A DNA stretch of 64,000 nt from Lucifuga dentata (lineage: Eukaryota; Chordata; Actinopteri; Ophidiiformes; Bythitidae): assembly GCA_014773175.1 (NCBI GenBank), contig VXCM01000811.1:1-64000 (forward strand). The letters run 5' to 3'. The position numbers and the translations under genes were made by a program. Below the pieces are notes generated by a model, which made no database searches, had not been told where the DNA came from, and saw only the letters and a list, made by a program, of their open reading frames with translations. Below, piece by piece: positions 37,206-51,379 of the stretch (positions are counted from its first letter, which is position 1; each line of letters opens with the position of its first letter).

Positions 37206-38308
37206 ATAGATGCTGTAATTTTGGTATTTTTTTGTTTTTCACATTCATCTTAAATCATTGCAAATTACTGCAAAACACCAATCAATGTCAGACGTCAAAC
37301 AGTGGAAGAAGGACCAATTGGGCATATATTATATTGCACTCTTTTTGTTATCTGCCATTTTTTGGTCGTACACATAGAATATATCGACTTCCCACCAGCA
37401 CAGCACAGCAGAGTTGACCCTACAGCTTTAGCTTTTCACTTTCAGATTCTGTCAGGCTTTTTTCTAACTTGCTACACGGGAATGTTGCACAAAGCACTCT
37501 TCCCTATTAAATAATAGAGCAGCAGAAATGCTGGAGGGTAAGATAAGATGAGAAAATGGAGATGGAGGAAGGGGACAGTAGATGAGTGAGTGATAGAGAG
37601 AGGACATGAGAAGAGCGGATGAGTGTGGAGTAACAGAGGAATGGATGATCAGTGTACAGGAGTAGAGTTAGAGTAGTTAGAGTAAAGAAGTGAAAGAAGA
37701 GAAAGATGATTTTTCTCCAGTGTGTGTGTAGATTCTGCTATCAGACTGACTTCTTTGTCATTTGCAAACCAGAATGACATTTGGTTCCATTTACTCTGCT
37801 CCCATGTTGTGTGTTTGTGTTTATCAGTGTGTGTAGAAGTTAGGCTGGAATCTGATTCCTAGACTCAAGTTGCAGACAGTACTACTTGTGTGTGTGTGTT
37901 TGCGTGCGTTCACCCTGTTGGGGGATGAGAAGATGAGGTCAGTACCCTTAACGTTCTGTGGGACAAAGTCTCACTATGGCCACGAAGAAAGAGGAGCCCC
38001 CACACAGAGAGGAAATAGACACGAACACACACACAGCCTCTTTTCATTGGTGTCGGCAGTGGTGTCACTGGTCATCCTCTCATGACACATGATAACCTGG
38101 CGCCTCCAGGAGCGCCTGGCCCTCCAGCTGAATAGTTTAGGCAAACTTGGCCGTATCCCAGAGCTTCTCATTGTATCTCCTCACGTTTTCTACACTGGCG
38201 TATCTTGTAATCTGAGTGTTTTGTTCAGATACAGTGATGAGCAGATTCATTTGGGTCAACAATAATTGATGTTTTATTTATCTGCAGTCATTTTGCATGG
38301 ACTCTTTT
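37206..38308. other. Intron segment, no exon seen
   Basis: Purine-rich patch at 37530-37710; otherwise nothing recognised. Confidence 0.5.
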
Positions 38309-38427
38309 TTCATCCATCCATCCATCCATTTTCTAAACCGTTTGTCCTGTTGAGGGTCACGGGGGGGGGGGGGNGGGGGGGGGGGGGGCTGGAGCCTATC
38401 CCAGCGGTCACAGGGCGAGAGGCGGAC
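38309..38427 (-). mobile_element. SINE-like repeat 3' end in reverse orientation
   Basis: CCATCCATCCATCCATTTTC followed by a G-run with an N at 38374, then GGAGCCTATCCCAGCGGTCA. This is the reverse complement of the tail seen in the 3327 and 3650 copies. It is truncated. Confidence 0.6.
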
Positions 38428-38730
38428 TCTTTTTTCAGTTTGAGTAAATGTTTATACTGGAAAAATGTAAAGGCCCTGTTCAGCCATGAAACACCCACAC
38501 AGATATTTTCAGTGTTTTCTGCTGCTCAGACCTCTCCTCAGGACTGTGTGGCCATGGTTGTTTGACATTTCCCTTATTCTCCATTTAGCTATCTTGCACC
38601 TGTTAGGGTGGAACAGTTTATACCCTTTTATGATCCTTCTGAGCCTGTAAAAATGATTATCCACCTCTTCATCTCAACAAAGCCTTTTGCCTATTTTAGC
38701 TTCAGTTTTATGGTCCTACGTTTACCAGAG

Positions 38731-38862
38731 GTGGGTACCAAGTCATTGTTTTACAGGTCAGAAATAAGTCTCATATCTTCATAATATGTCCCAAGTCAAG
38801 TTCAATGCCAAGACTGAAAAGCCGAGACTTGAGACTTATGTCTGGCAAAACAATGACTTGGT
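38731..38862. repeat. Inverted-repeat element with AAGTCATTGTTTT arms
   Basis: ACCAAGTCATTGTTTTAC on the left pairs with CAAAACAATGACTTGGT on the right. Inside are repeated CAAGTC and GACTTG words. It looks like a small foldback MITE. Confidence 0.6.
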
Positions 38863-41800
38863 CCTGTATCTGACATTGACTTTATAGTTCTGAAATTCTT
38901 TCATCAGCCATTTTTCTCGCAGTAGAAGGCAGTTTCCATTAAGAAAGCAGAGATAAGCTGGTTGTGTATTAGCTGTCCAATACAAGGACATGACTGGCAA
39001 ACTGATTGAGTTGAGTTGAGTTGGTTGCTGAAGTTAAGAGGAGATTGGAGACATGTTTTCTCTTAGAACAGTCTAATCACTGGTGTGGAACTTGACCCAG
39101 CTTCCCCTAAATGGATCAGCTGTGGATATGGCATTACAGAAGAGAACTCACGGAATAGTACTCAGATCAGAATAACAATGAAAGTGTCACAAGCCTCAAC
39201 ACATGAATTAAACAAAGAACAGACATTCAGCAAGCGAGGAAGGCAGCTTTAGGGTTAAAAATGATACCCAAGTATCCAGTCTTATGGACATAACAGTTAT
39301 TTATTTTTATTGACGTGTCAAAGCAAGAAGTAAGAGTCAGAGAATGATGTGCCAAATGTCAAAGTGCATGTCGAAGTGCATGTCATGTTGCCTCAACTCA
39401 CTGTAGCATGGAGTGCTGTTTCTCTGTGGAATTCAGACAGAACAGTATTACAAAGAGACAGATCTGGAGAAGGGATGAGAAAGCTCAAGTGGCCCATTTA
39501 GCTTCTGTTATTGGTAGGAGGCAAACTCAAACCAGACAAAAATAGCTTAAGAGCCCCTTCCTGTAAGCTTGCAATTGATAGACCTTTTACCTGAGAGAGA
39601 GGAGAGGAGTCACGCAAAAAAAGTCATAATAGAAATATGAAAATAGAAAATCAGATACATGACAGAAAGATAATAGCATGATAACTACAATGATGCTACA
39701 AAACACTGGGATGTGGTCTAAAAAAACTGATAAAAGGAATGGTAAGAGGTACAAATAAAGGAAGATTGACAATACAAAGGAGAGAAGAAGAGACTTAGGA
39801 CAATAGGAAAAGAAAAAAAAGGTGAGATGATGAAAAAAGAAAGAGACAGATGGAGAGGAAGCTATTTGAAGCTCAGCATTGTTGAAACTGTCAGCCATGG
39901 TAACCAGGGAGTGATGCCTGCTTGTAGCTATGTGCGTCACACGCTATCTCTCTTTCACACACACATACACACTGTCTCTCGCTTGCTTTACACACGTGCA
40001 CAAACACACTGAAGCACACATTCCTGCATGTGCACACAAACACACACAAGAACATGGTATATGTGAGGTGAAAAAGGTGCAGAACCCACAGAGCCCCCCG
40101 GTGATAATTACTGTGTAAATTATGTGTGGAGATTTCATGGGTGGGCCTTGTGGCATTTGGTTGTACATGAATGTGTCGTATATCTTTTTTTTTTTTTTAA
40201 ATGTAAAATCTATTCTCCTTATATGCTTCTCCTTCCCTGTGATTAGGATAGTTTTAACAGGAAAGTCAATACATGATAATGGGTTTTACCTAGATTTACC
40301 TCATCCCTGTTCTTAATTAAAAGAGCAAATTTTCCTAATTTGTAAAATCAATGCATTGCAGTCGGTCAACACATATACTAATTATGAACATTTTAATTGA
40401 GCATAAATGTAATTATAAGTTTTTATGGTGTCCAGACTAATAGTTTGGCACCATTCCCAGCGAGGATGATTTAATGCGGAGCAGGGAGAGATGAACGCAG
40501 CCATGGGGAACCATGGAGAAGCAGAGCAGACGGGTCGATGAGGCATCGCTGAGCCGTGACACACAGACAGCAGCAGTGATGTCAGCAGAGGAGAAAGAGC
40601 AACGATGGAGGTTTTGTTTTTGGTCCATTGAAATTCGGGGGAAATTAAGCCATGAGGTTAGGAAGAACTGATTAGTTTTTGGTGAGTAGTGCCACTATGC
40701 AGCCATTAATAACAGGCTGATTAGCTGCAGAGACGTAGCTCTGGTCTTCTGGGTTGGAGGTTACTATTAGCTGTGGAAATGTCGGCTGGATATGAGATCA
40801 TCTCAGTAATAAAAAAGAGAATGATTGTGTGGTTAAGCAGGCACATTAACAGTGGTATAATAAAATTGCTGAAAACAGTTTGCAAAAGCTGTCACATAAA
40901 AGTAACATGTGGGTCAAATGTTGTTGAGTCATTATTGGTGTATTATTTATGTATAAGCTTACTATAAGGACACAGCTCATTGATGGAGTCTGTCTTATGA
41001 ATGTGGTTGCTATGGAAATGTCTCTCATCTTGTTGTTTTGCCTTTTTTCCCTCTCTGTCGTGTTAGTTTGTCTGTTTGAAGAATTTCCCAGCATGTCCAT
41101 ATGTTTTTGTCTGTACTCTATGCTTTAGAACGTACAGTTTAAGTGACATTTCTGCCATTGCCTTTCTTTGTTTGAACATTTTTCAAACTCAGTCATCATC
41201 TGGATTGATGTGTGTTTACGTGTGTGTGTCTCCGTGTGACTAAGTTGAACTTGGAATCGCACTCCATGTGTGAGTTATTTGGCCATATTGACGCAGGAGA
41301 CAGAGGGAGAGGAAAATAGAAAAATGTAATTGTTGATATGTTTAAGTGCTTTGAAAGAAGGATTATGGTAGAGTTTAGGATGAAATATTTTTAAATGCAA
41401 GGTGGGGCTTATGAACAAAGGAAGCTACACATGAATAGAGTATTAATATAGAGATGGTTTTGATCCAGTGGTGTAATGGTGATAAGAAACACACATTACA
41501 AAGACATCTACAGTTGATAATAGGTTTGAACAATATTTCTACAACTTTAAAAACACAGAATTTATGTTCTCCATACAGCAGAATTTATTTTATTTTGACA
41601 AAATAGCCTACTGAGGGTATAAGGTGTACAGTATGCCGGTCTGAATTGAAATAATACTTTAACTGCTGTTACTGGGGGAACACTGATTATGCTCAAATGA
41701 AGCACCAAGCTCCAGGCTAAGCACTTATCTGACAATTGACCGTTACATTAACAGTTATCTTTTTTTCAGGCTGTAGTCATTACATTATGTAGATGTAGGG

Positions 41801-44070
41801 AGATTTATGAAAGCGATCATGCCTTTCATTAAAATCTGCCTCTGCCTTGCTGGGCTTTAATCGTTTCCAGCCAAAAGTAGCAGGTTGATCTATCAATCAA
41901 TCTGTCAGACAAACAGCTTTTCTTTGCTTTTTTTCCCCCCATGATAATTCTCTCTCAGATAATCATTTCCTGCAGCCAACAATACACATTAAAAAAGTGC
42001 TGCGTTTCAAAACAAACAATGAACGACCACACAGAGCAACAAGTCAAGTGCTTTTGAGCTCATTTGTTGCTCGGCACTTACATGCGGCTTTATAGAGGTT
42101 TTAAATGGCCCAGTAAAGTCTGCAGCAATGAAAAAATATCTTTTCTACTCAGTTGCAGATGCTTCCATTTGCATCATGAACCTAACCTGAAACTCAGACT
42201 GTAATACTGCTTTTTTTTTTTTTTTTTTTTNTTTTTTTTTTTTTTTTTTGGAACATGCGATTCTTGATCTGTCTGTTGCTGCAGTTGTCGTTGTTGTACT
42301 TATTAGCTCATACTGTGTAATCAGACCCCACATACACTGACGCAGACATGGTTATTGTGACACTGACAGTGATATGGAGGAAGTGGTAAGAGGGAAAACA
42401 AACCAGAATGTGAATGCTTTTGCATGTTTTTGCCAAAGGAGGCAACTTTTACAACTGGTTTTGCTGCTGGGCTATTATTTGAGTTGGAGAAGGACTGCTT
42501 AAAACTTTTTATATTGCAGTGCAGAGATGCCTGGTAAAGGGCTGTTGGGTTTGCAGTGAGTATAAGTGAGACACAGCATAGTCAAAGACATGTACTGTAG
42601 AGTTGCAGCCATTTAAAATTAATGATGCATCCTGTCTTGTCCTTTCTTAGAAACAGAAACTTCTTATAGCAGCTTGTCACAACATGAAGACTTAACTCTG
42701 CCATAATCAACTCTACTCCATCACGCTGCGAAAAGCAAGTCAAATGGCAATTTGAATTGTCATAGCAAGAAAAGCACAGCCAACTAATGTTAATGATGTC
42801 CAATTATTTGTTTGAGTAAGCCATGCCAGCGAGGCAACATGCAGAGTAGCAGAGCCCTGGCGCTGGCATACCTAACTGGAATGCAGCCATTATTATAGCT
42901 ATTTGACATACCTAACCTGTGTTTGATGAGTCAAAATGTCTGCTGTGAAAATGTGAGATTAGATCAAAGGTTTTGGTCGGCTGGGCTGAAGTTATTGTTG
43001 AAAAAAAGTTGATGAGGAGAAACAAGTATCAACAGGAGAATATTTTGAGGAAACAGCGTATTACTGGACCAGTGTTGCAGGCTTTTACCTGCATCCAGAG
43101 TGCTTTCTTTATGTTCAAATATATCAATGCTTGAGTCAAAAATGTTATCTGGAAATGTCATAAATGGTAACTGGTTTTGTTGCCAAGGAAGCCGATTTGA
43201 AGTTGTTGTTTTGGCCCATGCAATTATATGCCTTGGTTTCTTGGGGGTGTGGGATCAAAGCTCATCCATGAAATGTGACCTGGATATCAGCCAGCTGACC
43301 TGACTGAGGAAGAAAGACGAACAGCGTCAATTTCAGTGGGGCAGAGACAGGCAGAGAGAGAAAACATGCCTCCGGATGCACATGGAACATACATATGCTC
43401 TCATCATCATGGAGTTTTAGGATTAAATATTTTCTTCTTGGATTCACATTTTCTTTCTTTCATTTTTTTTTTTTTTTTTAATTTCCTCCACATTTTGCTG
43501 ATTGTAAGGCCAATCTAGTCTTATTTACTAACCTTGGAAATGTTTTGGCAGTGCTGCAAGTATCCTTTCCAGATTTGCTTCAGGATTGTTGATGTTGTAA
43601 ACTGGATGCAACCCATTTTTTTGTCTGATCAGCTGCTGATCTGCAGCACCAGCGATATGATTGGAGTGAACGTGGAGGGTGAAGTGCTGTTGTTGGTCTA
43701 ATGTTCAGATTATCCCAGAGAATTCCTCAGACTGTTCTGTGACAGATCCAAAATGGGTCCACCATGTGAAGCTTGTTTGCTTTGCTGCTTTCGAAGACTG
43801 GCTCAGTAAAGCCAGTCAGACACTTGTATCACCGATGAATCAAATCAAGTAAGTTTATGAGAACAAATTGATCTTTGGTTCCAAGGGTAACCAAGACTAT
43901 GACCACAACGCCATCCAGTCTGGAAGTTTTTATGAGCCCTTTCAGCTGTCGTCGTCACTCCTGGGTTTGGTATGTGTAGATAATGGAAAAGTAGGGACCC
44001 AGCTGTGTTACTGTTGGTCTTCATTGTGGAGTTGGATACTTGAGCGTGATTGATTTTCAGTGTATTTTAG

Positions 44071-44102
<32 letters not shown>

Positions 44103-46215
44103 CTCACTGCTGCAGTCTGTGTAGATTGCTGCAGGAAATTGCCACTAGTGCTTTTAGTGGCAAGAAAATCAGAACCATGGTGTGAAAATTACCTTTTTGA
44201 TTTTTCTCTTTCTTTCCTTTGCATTTCTGTCTCTCTGCCTCCCTTTCATCTCTCTTCCTTTATCACACATGTTCTTTTATGTCACTTTGCTACTATACAG
44301 TACATCTCTCTGTATTCAACTTTTTATATGCCAATTGATAAATGTAGTATTTCTCATGAAAACAGCACTTCTGGTTTTAAGATCACTCTGTTTACACCTA
44401 ATCTAATATCTACAGTAAATGGGTTTTTGCTTCTCAGGTTGTCTAAATGAAATGTGATATTAGAGGGTTCAACGAAGGAACGTTTCCTCGCCGGGGAAAC
44501 AGACAGGCCCAAAACTAATTTTTATGCTGTGCTGTAAAGACTCATATAACCTAGTTTACTTGTTATAATTAATTTAAACTTAGGTTAGCTCATTGTGGTT
44601 TATGGATTTCTATGGTAGTGTGATTTGAAATTTTGTAAGTTTCAGAAGAATTTAGAAACATGAAAATCTGAAGAAATACCATGTGATTTCTGATGTACTG
44701 GTATATAAAGAGTGCCAGTCTAGGTTGTGATTTAACATTTACAGGTGGAGATGGAGTAGATAAAAAGGTGCTACATTTACAAAGTAGATGAGGAAGAGAA
44801 GTTGTTATCTGATTTCCTGGTCATAAGATCAAAGTTTTAACCCTAACCCAAGGATGTGGGTTTTGTTTTAACTTTGGTAGGGACTTTTTAGTTGTCTGAT
44901 TTTTGAGTTGCATAATGTCAAGTTAGCTTTCATAATGGCTCACAGTAGCTAACAGTGTTACCTGTATGTCACCCACCAACTCCAGACACCATTTTCCCAT
45001 TTATCCACTCAGAGTGAGGTAATATTATATAGATTTATAAGCAAACATTTATATGGATCCATACTACCCAATGGGATTATATAAATAGGAATTTTTTTAT
45101 TTTTTTTATTTTTTATTGTTTTAGGTGGGATGGTCCTGTCAAATAAAAAAAAAGATATTATTTCCAACAAATGAAAATATTTTAATTGTACATATATTAC
45201 TATGCAAAGTGAACAAAAGCAAAACAAACTTGACATTGGTGGGGACATGTCCCTACCATCCATACCTAAATCTATGCATATGCCTTAAACACAACGTAAC
45301 CACCTTGTTTTTGGTTTAAATCCTCACTACACAGTACTTGAATTTACTAAAATAATGCTTTTACAAAAAAAAAAAAAAANAAAAAAAAAAAAAAATGCAC
45401 GATACTGTGCACGATACACAGTAAAATGTAACAGCATACTGTATGTTTGATTGTGCAGCAGTGATGTGTTATCCTGCTTCCTGTGTAGCATATATTTGCC
45501 CATAAATAATTAAGTTTGGTGAATGAGGAAGTGAAGCGGATACTTTGTGTGAATGAACTGTGTACTTGTTTTGACAGAGGAGGACCACATGAAGACACAC
45601 AAATACACTACATATACAGTATTCTACTTTGTTTTTGTGATTTTGACTGCACTACATTTGTAATTGAGGCAGGAGATTTCCTTATCTAGCCCTCATGTGT
45701 ACTGATCTTGTATTTGCTATTTTTGCTAAGAATGTGATTCCTTGAGCATTGTTGTCTGCTCTGACTTGTAAAATGAAGTGAGAATGGACTGAGGAAGTAC
45801 AAAACAAAACAAAAGTGTGTTTTCAGAACCAATTTGTCTCTCTGTGTAGACTATTACTGTAAAATGATCCCTTTTCTAATGTTCAATATACTGCAATCTC
45901 TTTCTTTCAGGGTTTTTACTGGTATGTAATTTGGTGGTGTTACATTCTGTACTTCTTGAGATTCACACATTTTTTTCCAAGTGCCTCTGGTTATCACAGC
46001 ACAAACGCTGCTGACGTCAAATAGGTTCTGTATTGGCAGTGAGAGGAGTGCTACTCAGTGACCAGTGGATTATGTTAATTACAGGAGAACCAACTGCAGT
46101 GCCCTCTTTTTCAGAGAGGAGAATTAGATTTAGAGGAGGGGGAGAGAACCCAACAGATTCAGCTTAAATTCTCCTCCTATCTAAAAATTGAAGCTGGCAG
46201 CTGTTGGATGAAGGG
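38863..46215. other. Intron segment, no exon seen
   Basis: Contains short CA runs near 39957 and 40015, poly-T with N at 42231, (GT)n at 44073-44101 and poly-A with N at 45380. A full CRE palindrome TGACGTCA lies at 46012-46019. A compact higher-GC patch at 40470-40620 has no open frame with splice sites. Confidence 0.5.
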
Positions 46216-46267
46216 TCTTCTCTTCTCTTCTCTTCTCTTCTCTTCTCTTCTCTTCTCTTCTCTTCTC
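46216..46267. repeat. (TCTTC)n pentanucleotide microsatellite
   Basis: About ten perfect TCTTC units. Confidence 0.97.
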
Positions 46268-49200
46268 CTCTCCAAATCAAAAGCACATCTGTCAGATTAA
46301 ATAGGATCTGTTAAAAGATACGAGCGATGTGTCAAGTGTAGACGCTGCATGAAGCGACTAGAATGATGCTCATGGCAAAGCAGTTAAATAATTACATCAA
46401 TAATGAAATCGAAATGGACAAACATGCACGAGAACATGCCGTGTGATGTGTTCTAAGGAGCAAAAATCACTGTCACAAGGCTGTGGAAGTGACAGGAAGA
46501 CAAATGTCCTCACCCAAATGGGTCCCTAACTGATAACACTGTTCAGTGGAGTGTCACTCATCATGGAGGACACTCTGTTTAAGTGGAAAGGAATGAATAA
46601 ATCTTTAAAATGGGATGTTCTGCCAGTTTTGAGCAGAAACAGGAAGCAGCGGTTGCTATGGCTACCATGTTGCTTGCTAAATTGCTGAGTTGATTGTTGG
46701 TTTGATGTCCCAAACCAGTGAGGACGCGATAAAATATATGTTTACGTGTATATTTTTATCAAGTAAAGTTAAGTAATACCAGCGGCAGAGTCATATTTCT
46801 GTATGTTTTTTATTTTAAATTCACTCATTCCATATTTTTGGAAAGGCCCAACTACAGCAAATGTTTATGTACAATAATACAGTAGAACAAAGGATTTCCT
46901 CCTTCGTCCTACATGTGCTTTATTTTAGAGGCATTTGTACAGGATTTTGTGGCTGTTTTGACAAAGATCAAATTTGGGTCTCCCTAAGCTTTTGAAAGCT
47001 CCTTGTCTTTGGACTCTGTTGTTCGACACAAACCAGTGATAGTCATCATTACTCCAAGCTTTCATATCAGCTGGTGGTGGGAATTCAACAGGAAATACTG
47101 ATCAGAGTAAGTGGATTTCCTGCAAACTTCAGTATCTAATCTTCTACTCTTTGATGTGCACTGCTCAGTCAAAAAAAAAAAAAAACATCATATTGTCTTT
47201 TATGTCTTCTTTTGTAGAATGAAGACATAAAAGTGATTTTATTAATCCAATGGTTATACATCCAGTTGCCTATGAACTTATGAAATATCCTATGACCTTA
47301 ATGACTGAGAATCTTCATACGCTTATGCAAAATGATAGAACTCTTTCGTCCAAGACCAAGAAACAGGCATGGTAACTCTATGCCCTACGCAAAGGAGTGT
47401 GTCTTTACCTGCAGCGTCATTTTGTCTGCATGGATCCTTGCACCCTCTTTGTTGCATGAAGTATAAAACAAGCTTTAGGTTCTTTTTTGCACTGTTTCGT
47501 TGTGTTATCGTAGTCATATGTCAGAAGCAGACCAGGCCGGAACAGGACACGTAGGATTTAATCAGTCAGTTGTCATTTCTTTCCCCTGCATGGACAGAGT
47601 TGAGAGCCAATAGAGCTCTGTTAGAGCCAAGTGTGTGATCATAGAACTAGAGTTACGATGCATAATTATTATTCCTGGCTTTTTTTTTTTTTTTTTTTNT
47701 TTTTTTTTTTTTTTTTTTTCACACACAGCTGGTTATCTTAGGATATGATAAGAGCAGAACATAACAAAATCAGCTGTATTCTGTAAGTTGTGCATATTGA
47801 GACACACTCGGCTGTTAGGACTGATGTTGCCTTAGACCTTCATTATGGCCACCGGAGATTCTGTTATGTCATCTGAAATCCTTCTGCCTGGGGTTACCAA
47901 TAACCTTGAAGCCATCAGTCTGTGCCTCTCTCACCATGTCACCACTGCAACAGCGTGATACCGTCCTCAAGAGCTATATTTGATGTCTTTTCTTGTTAGC
48001 CATTCTTCACCATTTATGTAATATCTTCTACATTATTTTTGTTCCTTTTGTCTGGCTCTATTTTAAACTCACTTTGTCATCATACTCATTTTCCTATTTT
48101 AGAATTCTCATTTGAGTAGTTTTTGGGGATCAAATACAATGTTGATGCTTGTCAGGCTGTGTCAAATACACAAGCAGCTAAGATTCTATTTACAGCCTTT
48201 TTTTTCCATACACTTTGATAATGTTTGCCTTTTATGTGTCATGCCTCATCTGCAGTGGAATATTGCTTCAAATCGCAAGCATGACCTGGAGTTGACTGCC
48301 AGCATCAATTTGACAGGCTGCTCTTAAATCATCAAATGGATGCCTGATTGGTATTTAATTATGGGTCTCTGCTTCTACGTGAAACCATTTTAAAGCCACG
48401 TCTAAAAATAGTTTTCCTTCACATGTACAAGTGTTTTTTGTATTCAAATTATAGACTTACAATATTGCTTAGACCCTCATTTACAATAAAATAAATTAAA
48501 AAAAAAACAAAAAAACAAAACTTAAATCAAAACCACAGTTAAAGTTGAAGCAAATAGATGAAATTGGAGCATTTTGCGTAAACCTTTAGGTTATTCAAAT
48601 TAAAATGCATAAAATGGGTTTCTGTGGTGTAATTAAAGGTTTGCGCTGATGTATTAAGCTTCCTTGCATCTGATTAACTTGGTATTTAGAGCACACCTGC
48701 CTATCATCCTAATTCAAATGACAGGTATGCAGTGCTGGGATCACAGAAAGATTACCTCATTATATGTCTGCTCAGAACCATTATCACACTCATTTTGATC
48801 CAACAGAAATAACATTTGAGGAAATATTCTCTGCTTGCCACGTCCTGTAAATGTGTGTTTCATGGCTTGTGTAATGCAACTCATGGAAATATAACAGTTA
48901 CATACTGCCATCTTGTGGATGCTGGCAGGATGCAGACATGATGGAGTTTTTTGTGGGATGAAATGGTGCCCTCTACTGCTCATAAAGCAGCACTGCCTCC
49001 TTTTGCCTTATTTTACAGCTAAGAAGTCTTGGGCTCTGTCCTGGGGTGTGAGAACAATAGAGTGTGTTACATCACCATTTCTAAGGTTAATGCCTCTAAC
49101 ACATGAGAATACAATCTGTACAGACTACAGACGCCCTGCTTAAGCCTGAATGCTTTTGCTGGGTGGTTGTGGTTTAGCTGCATCAACAGCTTTTACAAAA

Positions 49201-51379
49201 ACAAATACTTGCTGAGATACTTCAGAGGCTTCACCAAGGTTAATTATTGTAATTTCAGTCATATGTTTAGTTTTTTTTTTTGGTTTAAAATATTGCTTTA
49301 TATTTATCAACTTTTTCCCTATAGGATAATAGAAGATTTTACATGCTTTACTGTAAATGTACAATAAGCATGCTTTACCAAGTTATTCATTGTCACATTC
49401 ATTGTTAACAGATGATGCTGATGCTGTGATGCTGTGTCCAGTGTCACTAGATTATGATAAGAATAACAGAATTGTTATGAACAGAGGGGACGTTGTGTCC
49501 AAATGAGGAAATGTGTGTTGTAATTTGAATTATAAACCTACAATGACCTTAAATAAAAATCTATGAAGTCATAATAATTAAGAAGACTTGGTAGGCTGTC
49601 TGATATGGAAAGACAGAGATTCCCTGTTCATTTCACTGGAATATTCCAATCATCTCATAAATAGTTTGTCATAAGGCATTGATCATTTATAAGTGCTGTA
49701 TATATGAACTCTGCAGAAATTAGCTGCTGGTGCACGACAACCGATTATTATTATCGCATCAGGAAGGCCTCTTTCTTTTTCACCTTATTCCATAGTTAAC
49801 CCAGAGGAGGTCTTTTAGCCTCTGCCATTGTCACACAGGATGCAGCGCTGTGGCTAGCATGTCTTCAGCTTTTCCCTGCATTTACTCTGCATTCACATTA
49901 TGTCATCTTTGTGTATATTATGTATATTGTGGAGGAAGTAATGGGGTGAGCTATGTTGTGGAAATGTAATGATTCAGCCTAAGCCTCCGTGTTCCTACTC
50001 TTCTCCTTATCTCACCCTCTAAATGAATTTTTTTACAGGCTGACACACCACAGAAGACATGCTACACAATACATATTGTAATTACCTTTCCAGCTTTCCC
50101 CTGTGTGTGTGTGAATGTTTTAGCATATTTATTATATGTGCTGTCATTTTCATAAATCTGTCATATCTGTCTTGAAATGAAGGCTTTAGTATCAGCTATA
50201 CTGGACATACAGTGTCAGGAGGCACTGTGGCCTCCTGCAAGCATGCCAGATGCCACCTCTTTCTGTCACGCACGTGCATGCACACACCACACACACAGAC
50301 ACACACACTCAGAGTTAAGGTAGACCTGAAAGGGAATCAAATCACACCATTTTGCTCCACCATGTCTATATGTGGGTCTCTAATCCAGTATAAAAATTCA
50401 GTATAGAAATTATTTTCTGACAATATATTGGAGTTTCACAGTTGTAAATGTGGTCTTTTTATCTTTTGAGTCTCCGTGTGTGTAGTTGGTGTGTTTCTGT
50501 ACAGAGTTAAGAGCTTGTTTGACAGTCTGTGACAGATGAGGAATGAGTCCACTCCAGTAACTCCAGTCCAGAGCTTGAATGTTCCTCCTTACTCTGCTGG
50601 GCCACTCTGGAAGACACACACACACACACGCACACACATATCACGGGGAGGAAGTATAGTCTATGACCAAGAGAAGAACAGTCAAAGAGAAGGAGGGAGA
50701 CTCAGAGACTCAGAGAGAGAGTGGAGAGTGTGAAAGAGGGCAGAAAGAGTTCTGTGCTCTGTGTGTGTATGTGTGTGTGTGTGTGAGACGTATAGGTTGC
50801 TGCTTAGGTTGTTGCGTGTGATGTCTGCTCAAGTGTTTGGACAAGGTGCTTGGATACCTATTTGCTGTTTTTAAAGGAGGGAATATTTAACGTTTAAAAA
50901 AGGCTTTGTAGGTAACAATCATTTAATTGTACAAATGTGTAGTAGTAGTGAGTGTGTGTATGACAACTATTGGTATTTCTACGAAGTAAGTGTGTGTATG
51001 TATGCGTGTATTTGTATTTATTTTATGACAACTAGTTAGAACAACCTGGTTTGAAGTGGTTGTGTGAAAACGTGCGCATGACAGTATCTCAGTTTATGAC
51101 CGGCGTGTGTGTTTTCACAAGTGCTACTGTGCATGTATGCTGTGTGACTAATGGTGATAGTTTATCTGATGCATGTGTGTTGGTATGCGTATATATACTG
51201 TAATCATATGATCTTGCTTGGTGTACGTGATACGCTTTCCACACTAACACACCAGATGAATTCTAGTTGACGTGTGTTTGTGTTTACGGTTGTGTATGTG
51301 ATGGTACATGCTGGGTAGTGTGTACGTGAGTGTGTGTGTGTGTGTGTGTGTGCGTGCATGTGTGTTGTGTGTTGTTGTG
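46268..51379. other. Intron segment, no exon seen
   Basis: Contains poly-T with N at 47699, CA runs at 50279-50310 and 50613-50638, and a long TG-rich stretch at 50755-51360. A MEF2-consensus CTAAAAATAG lies at 48402-48411. Confidence 0.5.

Noticed and set aside
43868..44053. Open frame with a CVDNG motif that recalls the PDE4 CFDVDNG junction
   Set aside because: The motif is internal with no acceptor or donor, and the rest shows no PDE4 similarity.
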